In this document: in pieces, positions 43,272 through 50,991 of the stretch | How the letters are laid out: each line of letters starts with the position of its first letter | How positions within the stretch are numbered: position 1 is the first letter of the stretch | NCBI RefSeq assembly: GCF_000427685.1 | Contig: NZ_KE386573.1 | Location: 1,720,938-1,784,937, forward strand | DNA: 64,000 nt | Source: Haloplanus natans DSM 17983 | GTDB lineage: Archaea > Halobacteriota > Halobacteria > Halobacteriales > Haloferacaceae | Direction: 5' to 3' | Position numbers and translations under genes: made by a program | The notes under the pieces: generated by a model | What the model saw: the letters and a program-made list of their open reading frames with translations, nothing else | Database searches by the model: none | What the model was told of the DNA's origin: nothing

Positions 43272-43642
43272 GCGCTCTGTGCCCTCCAGGAAGGAAGTCG
43301 TACTCTGGAATCCATACCGTCGGATGGGTACTCTGATATAAAAAGCCACGCGGCAACGTGCAACGACGGTACACGACCGCTCCCAGCGTCGACGAGAATC
43401 CACAGAACGACGACGACACAGCCGGTCGTGAGATACGCGATGGGACTCACTGCGAAGGGCTCGATCAACGCAGGGAGTGCCACGCCCCGTTGGACGGCAT
43501 AGAGAAACCCCGCAAGTCCGAACCAGGGGAGCGTCGCCGCGACCATGGCCGGGGTCACGTCGATGGGGCGCGACCGAAGGTAACGCAGGCCGACGAAGAG
43601 GACGACGGAATCGGCGGCGAACGCGGGAACGAACGCGATCAT
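43272..43642 (-). pseudogene. Truncated DUF63-family membrane protein
   Basis: The frame from ATG 43642 encodes helical segments PAFAADSVVLFVGLRYLRSR, MVAATLPWFGLAGFLYAVQR and SPIAYLTTGCVVVVLWILVD, characteristic of the first part of haloarchaeal DUF63 proteins. It then degenerates to non-family sequence and stops at 43268. The usual protein is much longer, so this is a 5' fragment. It fills the gap between the MoaD-like gene and the hydrolase at 43704. Confidence 0.5.
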
Positions 43643-43703
43643 TCGAAGGCGGTACGCCGCTGTGGCGACCGAAATCGGGCGGGTACGAGCGGGGGCGTGG
43701 CGG

Positions 43704-44684
43704 TCACAGGATTTCGGGGAACCCCATGTACCGGTCGGCGAGGACATCTGTGCCCCGGTGTTCGGTGACGAAGTCGATGATCGCGTCGGCGCCGAGGTGG
43801 GGTTGATCCACCAGGGCGAGGTGGCCCGCCTCCTGGAGTGGCTGGATGCGAACGGGCGCGTTCGTGATGTCGTATCTGAATCGGAACCGGATCGCCGAGT
43901 CCATCATGATGTCCTGCAGTCCCCAGAGGAGCATCGTCGGTGCGATGATGTCCTCGTACGGAATGTCGAGCATCCAGTCGGGATCGAGCGACGCGCCGCG
44001 AAGCGCGAGGGCGCGAATGGCGTCGAGTTTCGGCGAGCCGTAGCCGGCGTCGCCGTCGAGCTGTGAGCCGCCGGCGGCGTAGTCGACCGTCTCGTAGGGT
44101 TCGCGAAGTTTTCGGAGGTCGTGTGTCGTTCGCGCGGTCGGCACGTCTTCCTTGATGGCTCCGCCCCGGAAGTTGCTCGGTTCGTGCACCATCGTCCGGA
44201 GCGTCTGGACGAGTTTCATCGGGAAATCCGCGACGGCCTTCCGGAACTCCTCATCGTCGTCGATGAAGGCCAGCCGGCCGATGGATTCGATCTCCGCGAC
44301 CGGCCAGTTGTCGTGGGCGACCGGATCGACGGCGACACAGATGTCCGTCTTGTCCGGGTAGCGAGCGGCGAAGTCGAGGGCGATCCCACCGCCCCAGTCG
44401 TCGCCGGCGACGATCATCGAATCGTGGCCCCATTCGTCCATCAGCTCCGCGATGATGTGGGAGTCGTTCTCCCAAGAGTACTCCCAGTCGTCCAGGGGTT
44501 TGTCGCTTTTCCCCATGCCGATGAGATCGATGGCGTACGTCTCGAAATACGGCGAGAGGAGGTCCTGAATCGGTTCCCACTGGGAACTGTTGGTAGGCAC
44601 ACCGTGAACCATCACGATCGGTGGCCCCTCGTCGCCGTCCGTTCGGTAGTGAATCTCGTGTCCGCGCACGGTTGCCGTTGGCAT
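43704..44684 (-). CDS. Alpha/beta hydrolase, haloalkane-dehalogenase-like
   Basis: The protein has 326 aa. It has HGVPTNSSQWEP (oxyanion), nucleophile elbow AGDDWGGGIALDFA with Asp nucleophile, acid Asp in LLWGLQDIMMDS and His in EAGHLALVD. The DW after the nucleophile is typical of dehalogenases, in which Trp next to Asp binds halide. An epoxide hydrolase remains possible. It follows the four-helix membrane protein at 44771 on the same strand by 86 bp. Confidence 0.85.
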   Translation of the reverse strand: MPTATVRGHEIHYRTDGDEGPPIVMVHGVPTNSSQWEPIQDLLSPYFETYAIDLIGMGKSDKPLDDWEYSWENDSHIIAELMDEWGHDSMIVAGDDWGGGIALDFAARYPDKTDICVAVDPVAHDNWPVAEIESIGRLAFIDDDEEFRKAVADFPMKLVQTLRTMVHEPSNFRGGAIKEDVPTARTTHDLRKLREPYETVDYAAGGSQLDGDAGYGSPKLDAIRALALRGASLDPDWMLDIPYEDIIAPTMLLWGLQDIMMDSAIRFRFRYDITNAPVRIQPLQEAGHLALVDQPHLGADAIIDFVTEHRGTDVLADRYMGFPEIL

Positions 44685-44770
44685 TGCACACGCTCGGACC
44701 CTGCGTGGTATCTAATACCTGAAGCGACGTTGGGACGGCGTTGCACAGACGACGGCAGAGGGAAAACGCC

Positions 44771-45262
44771 CTACGTCGACATCGCGTACGCGACGGTGAG
44801 GGGAATCGCGTAGACGACGTGGCCGATCGTCGAGACGACCGTCGCCGGGAACGCGACGTTCGGGAACGGTGGCGCAGCGGGGAAGCCGACGGCCGCGAGC
44901 CACAGCGGCATCACGAGCGCCGCGAGGACGAGCGTCGTCAGGACGCCGTAGACGACGCCCAGACCCATCGCTCCGGTGAACTCACGGGCCGGTTCGCGTA
45001 GCGGTCCGAACTGAACGAGCGCGACGTACACGAGACCGAGGACGACACCGTGGAACTGGTGGATGGCCCAGCCTGCGAGCAACGCCGGGCCTTCGATACC
45101 GTACATGGCCGGGATTACCACCTCCAGCAGCGGGGCCGGCATGACGAACATCATCATCAGCCCGAAGAGGATACTCCCGACGAACCCGCCGGCCGCCCCG
45201 GCGATCCATTGATCCGATGTCACGGACGATACTGACGAGGCCGTTGTGGTCTCAGTAGCCAT
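44771..45262 (-). CDS. Four-helix membrane protein (paralogue of 38763)
   Basis: The protein has 163 aa and four membrane helices (about 22-42, 60-85, 98-122 and 140-160). Motifs IAGAAGGFVGSILFGLMMMF, then IHQFHGVVLGLVYVALV and IGHVVYAIPLTVAY echo the protein at 38763. It is divergent from a dihydrolipoamide-dehydrogenase-like gene across a dyad (45303-45320), repeating the arrangement of membrane protein and disulfide reductase seen at 38763/39296. Function unknown. Confidence 0.7.
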   Translation of the reverse strand: MATETTTASSVSSVTSDQWIAGAAGGFVGSILFGLMMMFVMPAPLLEVVIPAMYGIEGPALLAGWAIHQFHGVVLGLVYVALVQFGPLREPAREFTGAMGLGVVYGVLTTLVLAALVMPLWLAAVGFPAAPPFPNVAFPATVVSTIGHVVYAIPLTVAYAMST

Positions 45263-45302
45263 AGTTGTCTCCGTTCCGGTCCACGCACTCAACAACAATA
45301 AT

Positions 45303-45320
45303 CAATTAGCTAACTAATTG
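45303..45320. promoter_or_regulatory. Perfect dyad in divergent promoter
   Basis: CAATTAG and CTAATTG form an 18-bp inverted repeat with 4 bp spacer, midway between the divergent four-helix membrane protein (start 45262) and flavoprotein (start 45393). A dimeric regulator could control both; none is assigned. Confidence 0.45.
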
Positions 45321-45392
45321 GTGAGTAGGTTACCACGACGAAATGGCGGGATGCAACCGGACGTTCATACTCCAGGGCGTGTGAACGGGCGT

Positions 45393-46817
45393 ATGGACGA
45401 GTTCGATTTTCTGGTGATCGGGTCCGGATCGGGCCTCAATGTCGCCAACGTCGCGGCGAATCAGGGGCACTCCGTCGCCGTGGTCGAGAAAGGGCCACTG
45501 GGAGGAACCTGCCTCAATCGCGGCTGTATCCCATCGAAGTTACTGCTCTATCACGCGGACGTCCTCGAGACGATAGAGCGCGCCGGGGAGTTTCACATCG
45601 ACGCTCGCGTCGAGGATATCAGGTTCGCCGACATCGTCCGGGAAGTGAACGAGGAAGTCGAGGCGGACGCGGAATCCATCCGACAGGGTCTCCGCTCGTC
45701 TTCCCAACACAGCCTGTTCGAGGGAGAGGGGCGGTTCGTCGACGACCACACGGTCGAAGTCGTCGACGGCGAGGACGACGGGGCCCGACTCCGGGCCGAG
45801 ACGGTCCTCATTGCGGCTGGGTCAGGGCCAGCGATTCCTTCTATCGACGGCATCGACGAAGTCGATTGTTTGACGAGCACGGAGGCCCTCCAACTCGAAA
45901 CGCCCCCGGACAACCTCGTGATCGTCGGTGGAGGCTACATCGCGGCCGAACTCGGCCACTTCTTCGGGACGTTCGGAAGCGACGTGACGATCATCGGCCG
46001 TCGGCCGAACCTGCTTCCGGAAGCCGACGACGAAGTCGCCGAATCCTTCACCGAACGGTACGCCGAGCGATTCACCGTCCACACCGGTCACACCGCGACC
46101 GCAGTCTCCGAGCGTAACGGAACCGTGTCCGTCGAGGCACGGCCGTACGAATACGGAGACGGTGGGGGCATCGTCGACGAGGAAGCGGGCGTCACCGTGA
46201 CGGGCGACGAGTTGCTGATCGCCGCCGGGCGCGTGTCGAACGCCGACACGCTGAATCTCGATGCCACGGGGGTCGAAACCGACGAGCGGGGATTCGTCGA
46301 AACCGACGAGTACCTGCGGACGGCCGCCGACGGCGTCTGGGCACTGGGCGACATCGTCGGTGAGTATCTGCTGAAACACAACGCCAACCACGAAGCACGG
46401 ACCGTCGCACGAAACATCTTCGGGAGCGACCTCGAAGCGGTCGATTACAGCGCGATGCCCTTCGCCGTCTTCGCCTCGCCCGAAGTGGCGGGCGTCGGCG
46501 CGGGCGAGAGCGACCTGCGAGCCGAGGGGCGGGACTACGCGACCAACACCTACCGATACGAGGAGACCGCCCGCGGCGACGCGATGAAAGCCGAGGGATT
46601 CGTGAAGGTGCTCATCGACCTCGACGGCGAGATACTCGGCTGTCACATCATCGGGCCCGACGCCTCAACGCTCGTGCAGGAAGTCGTCGTCGCGATGACG
46701 GCTGGCTCCGGAACCGTGCAGGACATCCGCGAGAGTATTCATATCCACCCGGCCCTCCCCGAAGTCGTCCAGCGGGCGTTCTCCGGGCAGTTCACCCGCG
46801 GCGGACACGATCACTGA
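45393..46817 (+). CDS. Dihydrolipoamide dehydrogenase/mercuric-reductase-like flavoprotein
   Basis: The protein has 474 aa. It has FAD motif FLVIGSGSGLNVANVA, redox disulfide GGTCLNRGCIPSKLL, NAD motif VIVGGGYIAAELGHFF, second FAD motif GVWALGDIVGE and C-terminal His in SIHIHPALPEV. It is a complete class I disulfide reductase, paralogous to 28653 (same GSGSG/GGGTG start and CLNRGC). No lipoyl complex genes are nearby. The ATG at 45393 is chosen as the strand begins 3 residues later. Confidence 0.87.
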   Translation: MDEFDFLVIGSGSGLNVANVAANQGHSVAVVEKGPLGGTCLNRGCIPSKLLLYHADVLETIERAGEFHIDARVEDIRFADIVREVNEEVEADAESIRQGLRSSSQHSLFEGEGRFVDDHTVEVVDGEDDGARLRAETVLIAAGSGPAIPSIDGIDEVDCLTSTEALQLETPPDNLVIVGGGYIAAELGHFFGTFGSDVTIIGRRPNLLPEADDEVAESFTERYAERFTVHTGHTATAVSERNGTVSVEARPYEYGDGGGIVDEEAGVTVTGDELLIAAGRVSNADTLNLDATGVETDERGFVETDEYLRTAADGVWALGDIVGEYLLKHNANHEARTVARNIFGSDLEAVDYSAMPFAVFASPEVAGVGAGESDLRAEGRDYATNTYRYEETARGDAMKAEGFVKVLIDLDGEILGCHIIGPDASTLVQEVVVAMTAGSGTVQDIRESIHIHPALPEVVQRAFSGQFTRGGHDH

Positions 46818-46857
46818 TCGCGCGCAGTAGACGAGGGCTGGTCCCCTTCTCGCACGC

Positions 46858-47118
46858 CTACGACTCGGCGGTCGTGAGAGAGTAGACGCGCTGTCGGGCG
46901 TCGGCGAACGAAACCCGGGAGGTCACCAGGTCCTCGTCTTCGAGTTCGCGCAGTGCGTATCGAACGGTTCGATCCGGAAGTCGAGTCGATTCGACGAGTT
47001 CCGCTTGCGTGAGACGGCCCTCGTATTCGAGTGTCTTGACGACCAGTTTCGCGCTCGGTGGGAGTGCTCGTAACGACGAGACCTTCGTCGACGAGGGGAC
47101 GGTAACGTGACCAGCCAT
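46858..47118 (-). CDS. Small MarR-type winged-helix regulator
   Basis: The protein has 86 aa. The single winged helix is clear: LPPSAKLVVKTLEYEGRLTQ, AELVESTRLPDRTVRYALRE, then wing DLVTSRVSFADARQRVYSLT. This is a common haloarchaeal one-domain regulator. It is convergent with the flavoprotein gene. Targets unknown. Confidence 0.8.
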   Translation of the reverse strand: MAGHVTVPSSTKVSSLRALPPSAKLVVKTLEYEGRLTQAELVESTRLPDRTVRYALRELEDEDLVTSRVSFADARQRVYSLTTAES

Positions 47119-47406
47119 TGGTACCGGGAACGGCGGGAATCGTCTTAACCCCGTAGCGCCTGTGCATCGTCGTCACACGCTCGGATTCGACCGTCGTCGG
47201 TCCGCGACGGAGTACTACTGACGGATCTCTCGGGAACGCGCGCTCTCTCGATGACGGATCGGTCCCTCCCAAAGAACAGATCCGGTCGCACACGACGTGA
47301 TCGACTGACCTGGCGAAGAAACTGTAATGTATCCTGTTTGAACGCGGTTGCACACTCGCCGGGACTATTTGCCGTCGTTCGGTGAACGAACGATCGGTGA
47401 CAGTCG

Positions 47407-48696
47407 ATGGATACTGACCTCGGACCCACCGGGACGGAAACGCTCTGTGACGTGTGTACGACCGAACTGGATCGCGTATCGAAAGTCGGACGGCTCGCCG
47501 ACCGGGAACTGGACCTCCTCCGACAGCCCAAACGTCGTATCAACGTGAACATCCCGATACGGATGGACGACGGGAGCGTGGAGGTGTTCCCCTCCTTCCG
47601 GATCCAGTACAACACCGCCCGTGGACCGACGAAAGGTGGGATTCGCTACCACCCGTCGGTGAACGCCGACGAAGTCGACGAACTGGCCTTCCTGATGTCG
47701 CTGAAGTGTGCCGTCGCCAACATCCCGTTCGGCGGCGCCAAAGGGGGGATACAGGTCGACCCGTCGCGGCTCTCGAAGGGGGAACTGGAGCGCCTCTCGC
47801 GGGGCTACATCAAGGAGTACCACCGGAACATCGGCCCGGAGACGGACGTCCCCGCGCCCGACGTGAACACCGACGGCCGGATCATGGCGTGGATGCGGGA
47901 CGAATACGAGTCGATCACCGGGCGGCAGGCACCGGGCGTGATCACGGGGAAACCGGTCGAACTCGGCGGGAGCGAGGGCCGCGAATACGCCACCTCGCTC
48001 GGTGGGGCGGTGATCCTCGACGAGTTCGTGAACGAGAGGGGGATGACACGGAAGGGAACGACCGTCGCGGTTCAGGGGTTCGGAAACGTCGGCTCCTACC
48101 TCGCGGAGTTCCTTTACGAGCGCGGATACGATGTCGTTGCGGTCAGTAACGTCGACGGCGGAATCCACGATTCGAGCGGCATCGACGTGCCGGCGCTGTT
48201 CGATGCGTACGAGTCGAGCGACGACCTATTCGAGTTCGGTGCGGCGGAGATTACCAACGCCGACCTGTTGACACTCGACGTCGACGTGCTGATTCCGGCC
48301 GCCATCGAGAATCAGATCACCGAGGCCAACGTGGCGGAGGTTCAGGCGGATGCAGTGCTGGAGATGGCCAACGGACCGACGACGTCGCGGGCCGATGAAC
48401 ACCTTACCGAGCGGGGGATTCCGGTCATCCCGGACATTCTCGCCAACGCCGGCGGGGTCACGGCGTCGTACTTCGAGTGGGTGCAGAACACGACGAACGA
48501 GTACTGGACCGAAGAGCGGGTGCGTGAGAAGTTGGCGACACAGCTCCGAGAGGCGTTCGCCGACCTTCGGGAGATCAAAACGGCGTCCGGGACGACACGC
48601 ACCTGGAGAGAAGCGGCCTACACGCGCGCCGTCGAGAGCGTGTTACAGGCGGAGGCGTACCGGGGCAACGTCGCGAGAGAGAACGCCGGGGACTGA
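47407..48696 (+). CDS. gdhB: Glu/Leu/Phe/Val dehydrogenase (glutamate dehydrogenase)
   Basis: The protein has 429 aa. It has GPTKGGIRYHPSV with the substrate-binding Lys, catalytic Lys in LMSLKCAVANIPFGGAKGGI split over the active site, PAPDVNTD, Rossmann motif VAVQGFGNVGSYLAEFL, and the NAGGVTASYFEW segment. This is a typical haloarchaeal hexameric GDH linking glutamate and 2-oxoglutarate. Coenzyme preference cannot be assigned. The N-terminal CDVCTTELDRV contains a CxxC uncommon in GDH. Confidence 0.93.
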   Translation: MDTDLGPTGTETLCDVCTTELDRVSKVGRLADRELDLLRQPKRRINVNIPIRMDDGSVEVFPSFRIQYNTARGPTKGGIRYHPSVNADEVDELAFLMSLKCAVANIPFGGAKGGIQVDPSRLSKGELERLSRGYIKEYHRNIGPETDVPAPDVNTDGRIMAWMRDEYESITGRQAPGVITGKPVELGGSEGREYATSLGGAVILDEFVNERGMTRKGTTVAVQGFGNVGSYLAEFLYERGYDVVAVSNVDGGIHDSSGIDVPALFDAYESSDDLFEFGAAEITNADLLTLDVDVLIPAAIENQITEANVAEVQADAVLEMANGPTTSRADEHLTERGIPVIPDILANAGGVTASYFEWVQNTTNEYWTEERVREKLATQLREAFADLREIKTASGTTRTWREAAYTRAVESVLQAEAYRGNVARENAGD

Positions 48697-48911
48697 TCAC
48701 CGTATGTCAGAGCCGGTCGGCTTAGACCCAGCTTCCTGTGATCGGGTAGGAATCACGTTCAATGGCCCAATGACCGGATCCGTCTGACCGCGGTATAGAT
48801 GTAGCGAACCACGGGACGAAACCGCCACCTTTCGGGATCGTTCAAAATCAATATGATCCGTGAATCGGTATTCGATAGAGACGGTGCGAATCTGACTACA
48901 GAGGGCTACTG
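48697..48911. other. Intergenic stretch without supported gene
   Basis: After gdh, 48697-49199 holds fold-back repeat copy 5 (48912-48991) and more AT-rich sequence. Short open frames on either strand lack recognisable protein features. The base composition shift begins about here. Confidence 0.5.
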
Positions 48912-48991
48912 ATAGGGGTTATCGTAACTGTCTATAGATTCTCGCCGGGACGGTCCGGCGAGAATCTCTGATGACTTCCAATAATCCCTGT
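48912..48991 (-). repeat. Fold-back intergenic repeat, copy 5 (inverted orientation)
   Basis: The element is 80 bp. Outer arms 48912-48927 and 48976-48991 (14 of 16 pairs if two G-T are allowed). Inner stem AGATTCTCGCCGG (48936-48948) with CCGGCGAGAATCT (48955-48967) is perfect over 13 bp. The GTAACTGTCT arm is on the left here, so it is inverted relative to copies 1, 2 and 4. Confidence 0.75.
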
Positions 48992-49199
48992 GAGTTTTCT
49001 CGAAGAAAGCATCCTCAAATGAGGATATCGAAGGGAGATAATTGGTCACCCTTTGAGGTCGTGAACGGAACGGCAATCGCCGTCAGAGCATTCTCGTTTC
49101 CCACGTCGTTTCACACGACGAGACAAGAACAAGTTCCCCTCTGCTCCGAGCCTTCCGTTGGGCTGACGCATATCACTCAGCCACTTCTTCGGAGATAGC

Positions 49200-49667
49200 T
49201 CAGTGGTCGCTGAGACGAAGTTCGAGTCGGTCGAGGATTTCCCAGAGCAACGGAACTGGCTGGAGACTGCTGAAGGAGATAGGCTCATACACGTACTCGT
49301 CATTAGCCGCCGGACGTTCTTGATAGTGTACCCATCCGTCTACGTGCGGGTTTGGTTCGTGGTGCCACCCACAGTCGAAGCCGGAGCTATCGCTGTAGTG
49401 AAAGGCGAACTCTGGATCTGCGTCGGCAGTCTCGCCCGCGTACCAACGAATCGTGAGCGTCCTCTCGTCTGCTTCGCTGGCGAGGATGGCCGAATCAAGC
49501 GTCGCAACGACACGGATGAATTGGCCCGGTGGTTCCTCACTCGCATGGTGAACAGCAGGATGCCGCTCAATCGTACGTCCGAGTTCGAGTAGAATCGTAT
49601 GCGATGCCTGTCCGGGGTCGTCGCCGCCGTCGAACGCGAACATCCGGTCAGGCGGGTGCTGGGGCAC
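49200..49667 (-). CDS. DUF7342-partner protein of unknown function (TumE-like context)
   Basis: The protein has 155 aa with GTG start (ATG at 49643 is alternative). It has FAFDGGDDPGQASHTILLEL, TLTIRWYAGETADADPEFAF, then HYSDSSGFDCGWHHEPNPH and HYQERPAANDEYVYEP. The Asp/His-rich HEPNPHVDG box is strongly conserved in haloarchaeal homologues as I recall. It overlaps the preceding regulator by about 20 bp and is coupled to it. The two-gene layout resembles toxin-antitoxin modules such as those with TumE, but the family is not established. Confidence 0.65.
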   Translation of the reverse strand: MPQHPPDRMFAFDGGDDPGQASHTILLELGRTIERHPAVHHASEEPPGQFIRVVATLDSAILASEADERTLTIRWYAGETADADPEFAFHYSDSSGFDCGWHHEPNPHVDGWVHYQERPAANDEYVYEPISFSSLQPVPLLWEILDRLELRLSDH

Positions 49668-50166
49668 TCCCAGTGTAGTCGGAGTAGTGTTCGATAGCGT
49701 CCTCGACGAGCCGGAGGCGGTACGCGATGATGTCCCAGTCGTTCGCAATCTGGCGCATCTCTCGCGTTTTCTCAGCAGTGTCGACATGTGCCGCCCGCTC
49801 GCGAAGCTCGCTCGGTGAATCCGCGTCGTACTCGGTTTGCCATTCCTCAACCTGTTCTTGCAGGTCGCCACATACTTCGAGAAGGTCGTCGCGGTTGCGA
49901 TTATCGAGCAAGTCACGGAGTGCCTGCATTCGCGTGTAGAGGGGGTCGGGTTCGTACTGTGTTGCGCTCCCTTCAGAGACGGTCCGGAGAACGTTCATTT
50001 CGACGAGCCGCTGGAGGTGGTCACGCGCAGTGTTACCCGCGACGTGAGCTTGCTCCGCAATCCAGTCAGCGGATTTGGCTTCGGAAACGGTAACCGCGAC
50101 GGAGCGTACGCGGTCGAAGGCACTCTGGTGTTCTTTCCAGCGGTCGACACCCGGCGCTTCAGTCAT
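49648..50166 (-). CDS. DUF7342-type HTH protein
   Basis: The protein has 172 aa. The N-terminal winged helix is SAFDRVRSVAVTVSEAKSAD, then AEQAHVAGNTARDHLQRLVE. A helical C-terminal part has LRDLLDNRNRDDLLEVCGDL and QTEYDADSPSELRERA. Layout matches the haloarchaeal DUF7342 family, commonly found in plasmids and islands. It is upstream of and overlapping its partner gene, and lies next to a duplicated tRNA end, so it is probably cargo of an integrated element. Base composition is more AT-rich than neighbours. Confidence 0.72.
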   Translation of the reverse strand: MTEAPGVDRWKEHQSAFDRVRSVAVTVSEAKSADWIAEQAHVAGNTARDHLQRLVEMNVLRTVSEGSATQYEPDPLYTRMQALRDLLDNRNRDDLLEVCGDLQEQVEEWQTEYDADSPSELRERAAHVDTAEKTREMRQIANDWDIIAYRLRLVEDAIEHYSDYTGSAPAPA

Positions 50167-50267
50167 ACGCGGACGTTGGCCCGGAGGTACAATAATTCTA
50201 ATGATGATGCAAACTATTGAACAGAGACTGGTGTGAAGAGAGTAGACTGACCGCGCGAGCCACGGAA

Positions 50268-50374
50268 CTATTCAACGTCCAACGTGCCAGCACCTGTATC
50301 ATACTCTACGGTGATTTTGACTCCAGCGAATCGCACGACGGAGGAGACCGGGATGACGTGACATAATGGACTCT
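50268..50374 (-). pseudogene. Small C-terminal gene fragment
   Basis: The minus strand encodes HVIPVSSVVRFAGVKITVEY, DTGAGTLDVE and stop at 50268, preceded by a stop 33 codons upstream and with no start codon in between. The sequence looks like a real protein terminus of a mobile-element gene. Family not recognised. Rest of 50167-50550 holds only the tRNA end duplication. Confidence 0.35.
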
Positions 50375-50444
50375 ACTCCAATATCGGAGGAAGGATTAAA
50401 TATACCACGTCGCCGTCCGTTGGCTCCTAGGTGTTATGCGGCAG

Positions 50445-50469
50445 GATGGGCGCTGCAGGATTTTGAACC
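50445..50469 (-). repeat. Duplicate 3' end of tRNA-Arg (candidate att site)
   Basis: GATGGGCGCTGCAGGATTT, then TGAACC, repeats the acceptor and T-arm end of the tRNA at 50551-50574 with one extra T. Direct duplication of a tRNA 3' end is the mark left by tyrosine-recombinase integrative elements. The two copies are 81 bp apart, too close to hold an element. Confidence 0.65.
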
Positions 50470-50552
50470 ACGGTCGCTCGCTGCGCTCGCTCCCTGATGT
50501 AAATCCCTCGCGGTGCATCTTCCGCTCCTCACATCCGTTCGTCGCAGGAAGA

Positions 50553-50627
50553 TGGGCGCTGCAGGATTTGAACCCGCGACAATCTGGTCCGAAGCCAGAC
50601 ACTCTGTCCAGGCTGAGCTAAGCGCCC
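50553..50627 (-). tRNA. tRNA-Arg(TCG)
   Basis: It folds as a 75-nt cloverleaf on the minus strand: acceptor GGGCGCT with AGCGCCC plus discriminator A; D-arm with AGCTCAGCCTGG; anticodon stem TCTGG/CCAGA with loop CTTCGGA giving anticodon TCG; T-arm GCGGGTTCAAATCCTGC. No intron. CCA is not encoded. Its 3' end is duplicated at 50445. Confidence 0.93.
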
Positions 50628-50716
50628 CGTCGTCCGTAATCGGACACCGCCCGTTGATAAAGTAACCGATTCCATGGAGGACAGGGTTTACGCCCGAGCC
50701 GATACAACGACCGGCT

Positions 50717-50953
50717 ATGACCGACGTAGAAGTCGAATACTGCGTTCCGTGCGGATTCCTCGACCGGGCCGAAACCGTACAGCACGCCCTGCTTACGTCG
50801 CTGGGCGAGGAACTCGACTCGGTCGCGCTGGTGACGGGCGAGAAGGGCGTCTTCCGGGTCAGCGTCGACGGGGAGACGATTTACGACAAGGACGAGGACG
50901 GCGACTACGACGCCGACGACCTCGTGCGGGCGGTCCGCGACCGAATGAGCTAA
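50717..50953 (+). CDS. Rdx-family (SelW/SelT-like) protein
   Basis: The protein has 78 aa. The N-terminal VEYCVPCGFLDRAE shows the CxxC of selenoprotein W-like thioredoxin-fold proteins. It is followed by FRVSVDGETIYDKDEDGDYD and a C-terminal helix. It probably performs thiol redox reactions. It is 38 bp upstream of an ABC-2 transporter operon on the same strand; a link is not evident. Confidence 0.85.
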   Translation: MTDVEVEYCVPCGFLDRAETVQHALLTSLGEELDSVALVTGEKGVFRVSVDGETIYDKDEDGDYDADDLVRAVRDRMS

Positions 50954-50991
50954 AACAGAACCCTTACCTCCGCACCGGCGCCAGATCGGGT

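Noticed and set aside
48971-49198. 75-codon open frame on the plus strand and an 85-codon frame opposite
   Set aside because: No ribosome binding site, no recognisable fold or motif, and the first overlaps the arm of fold-back repeat copy 5.
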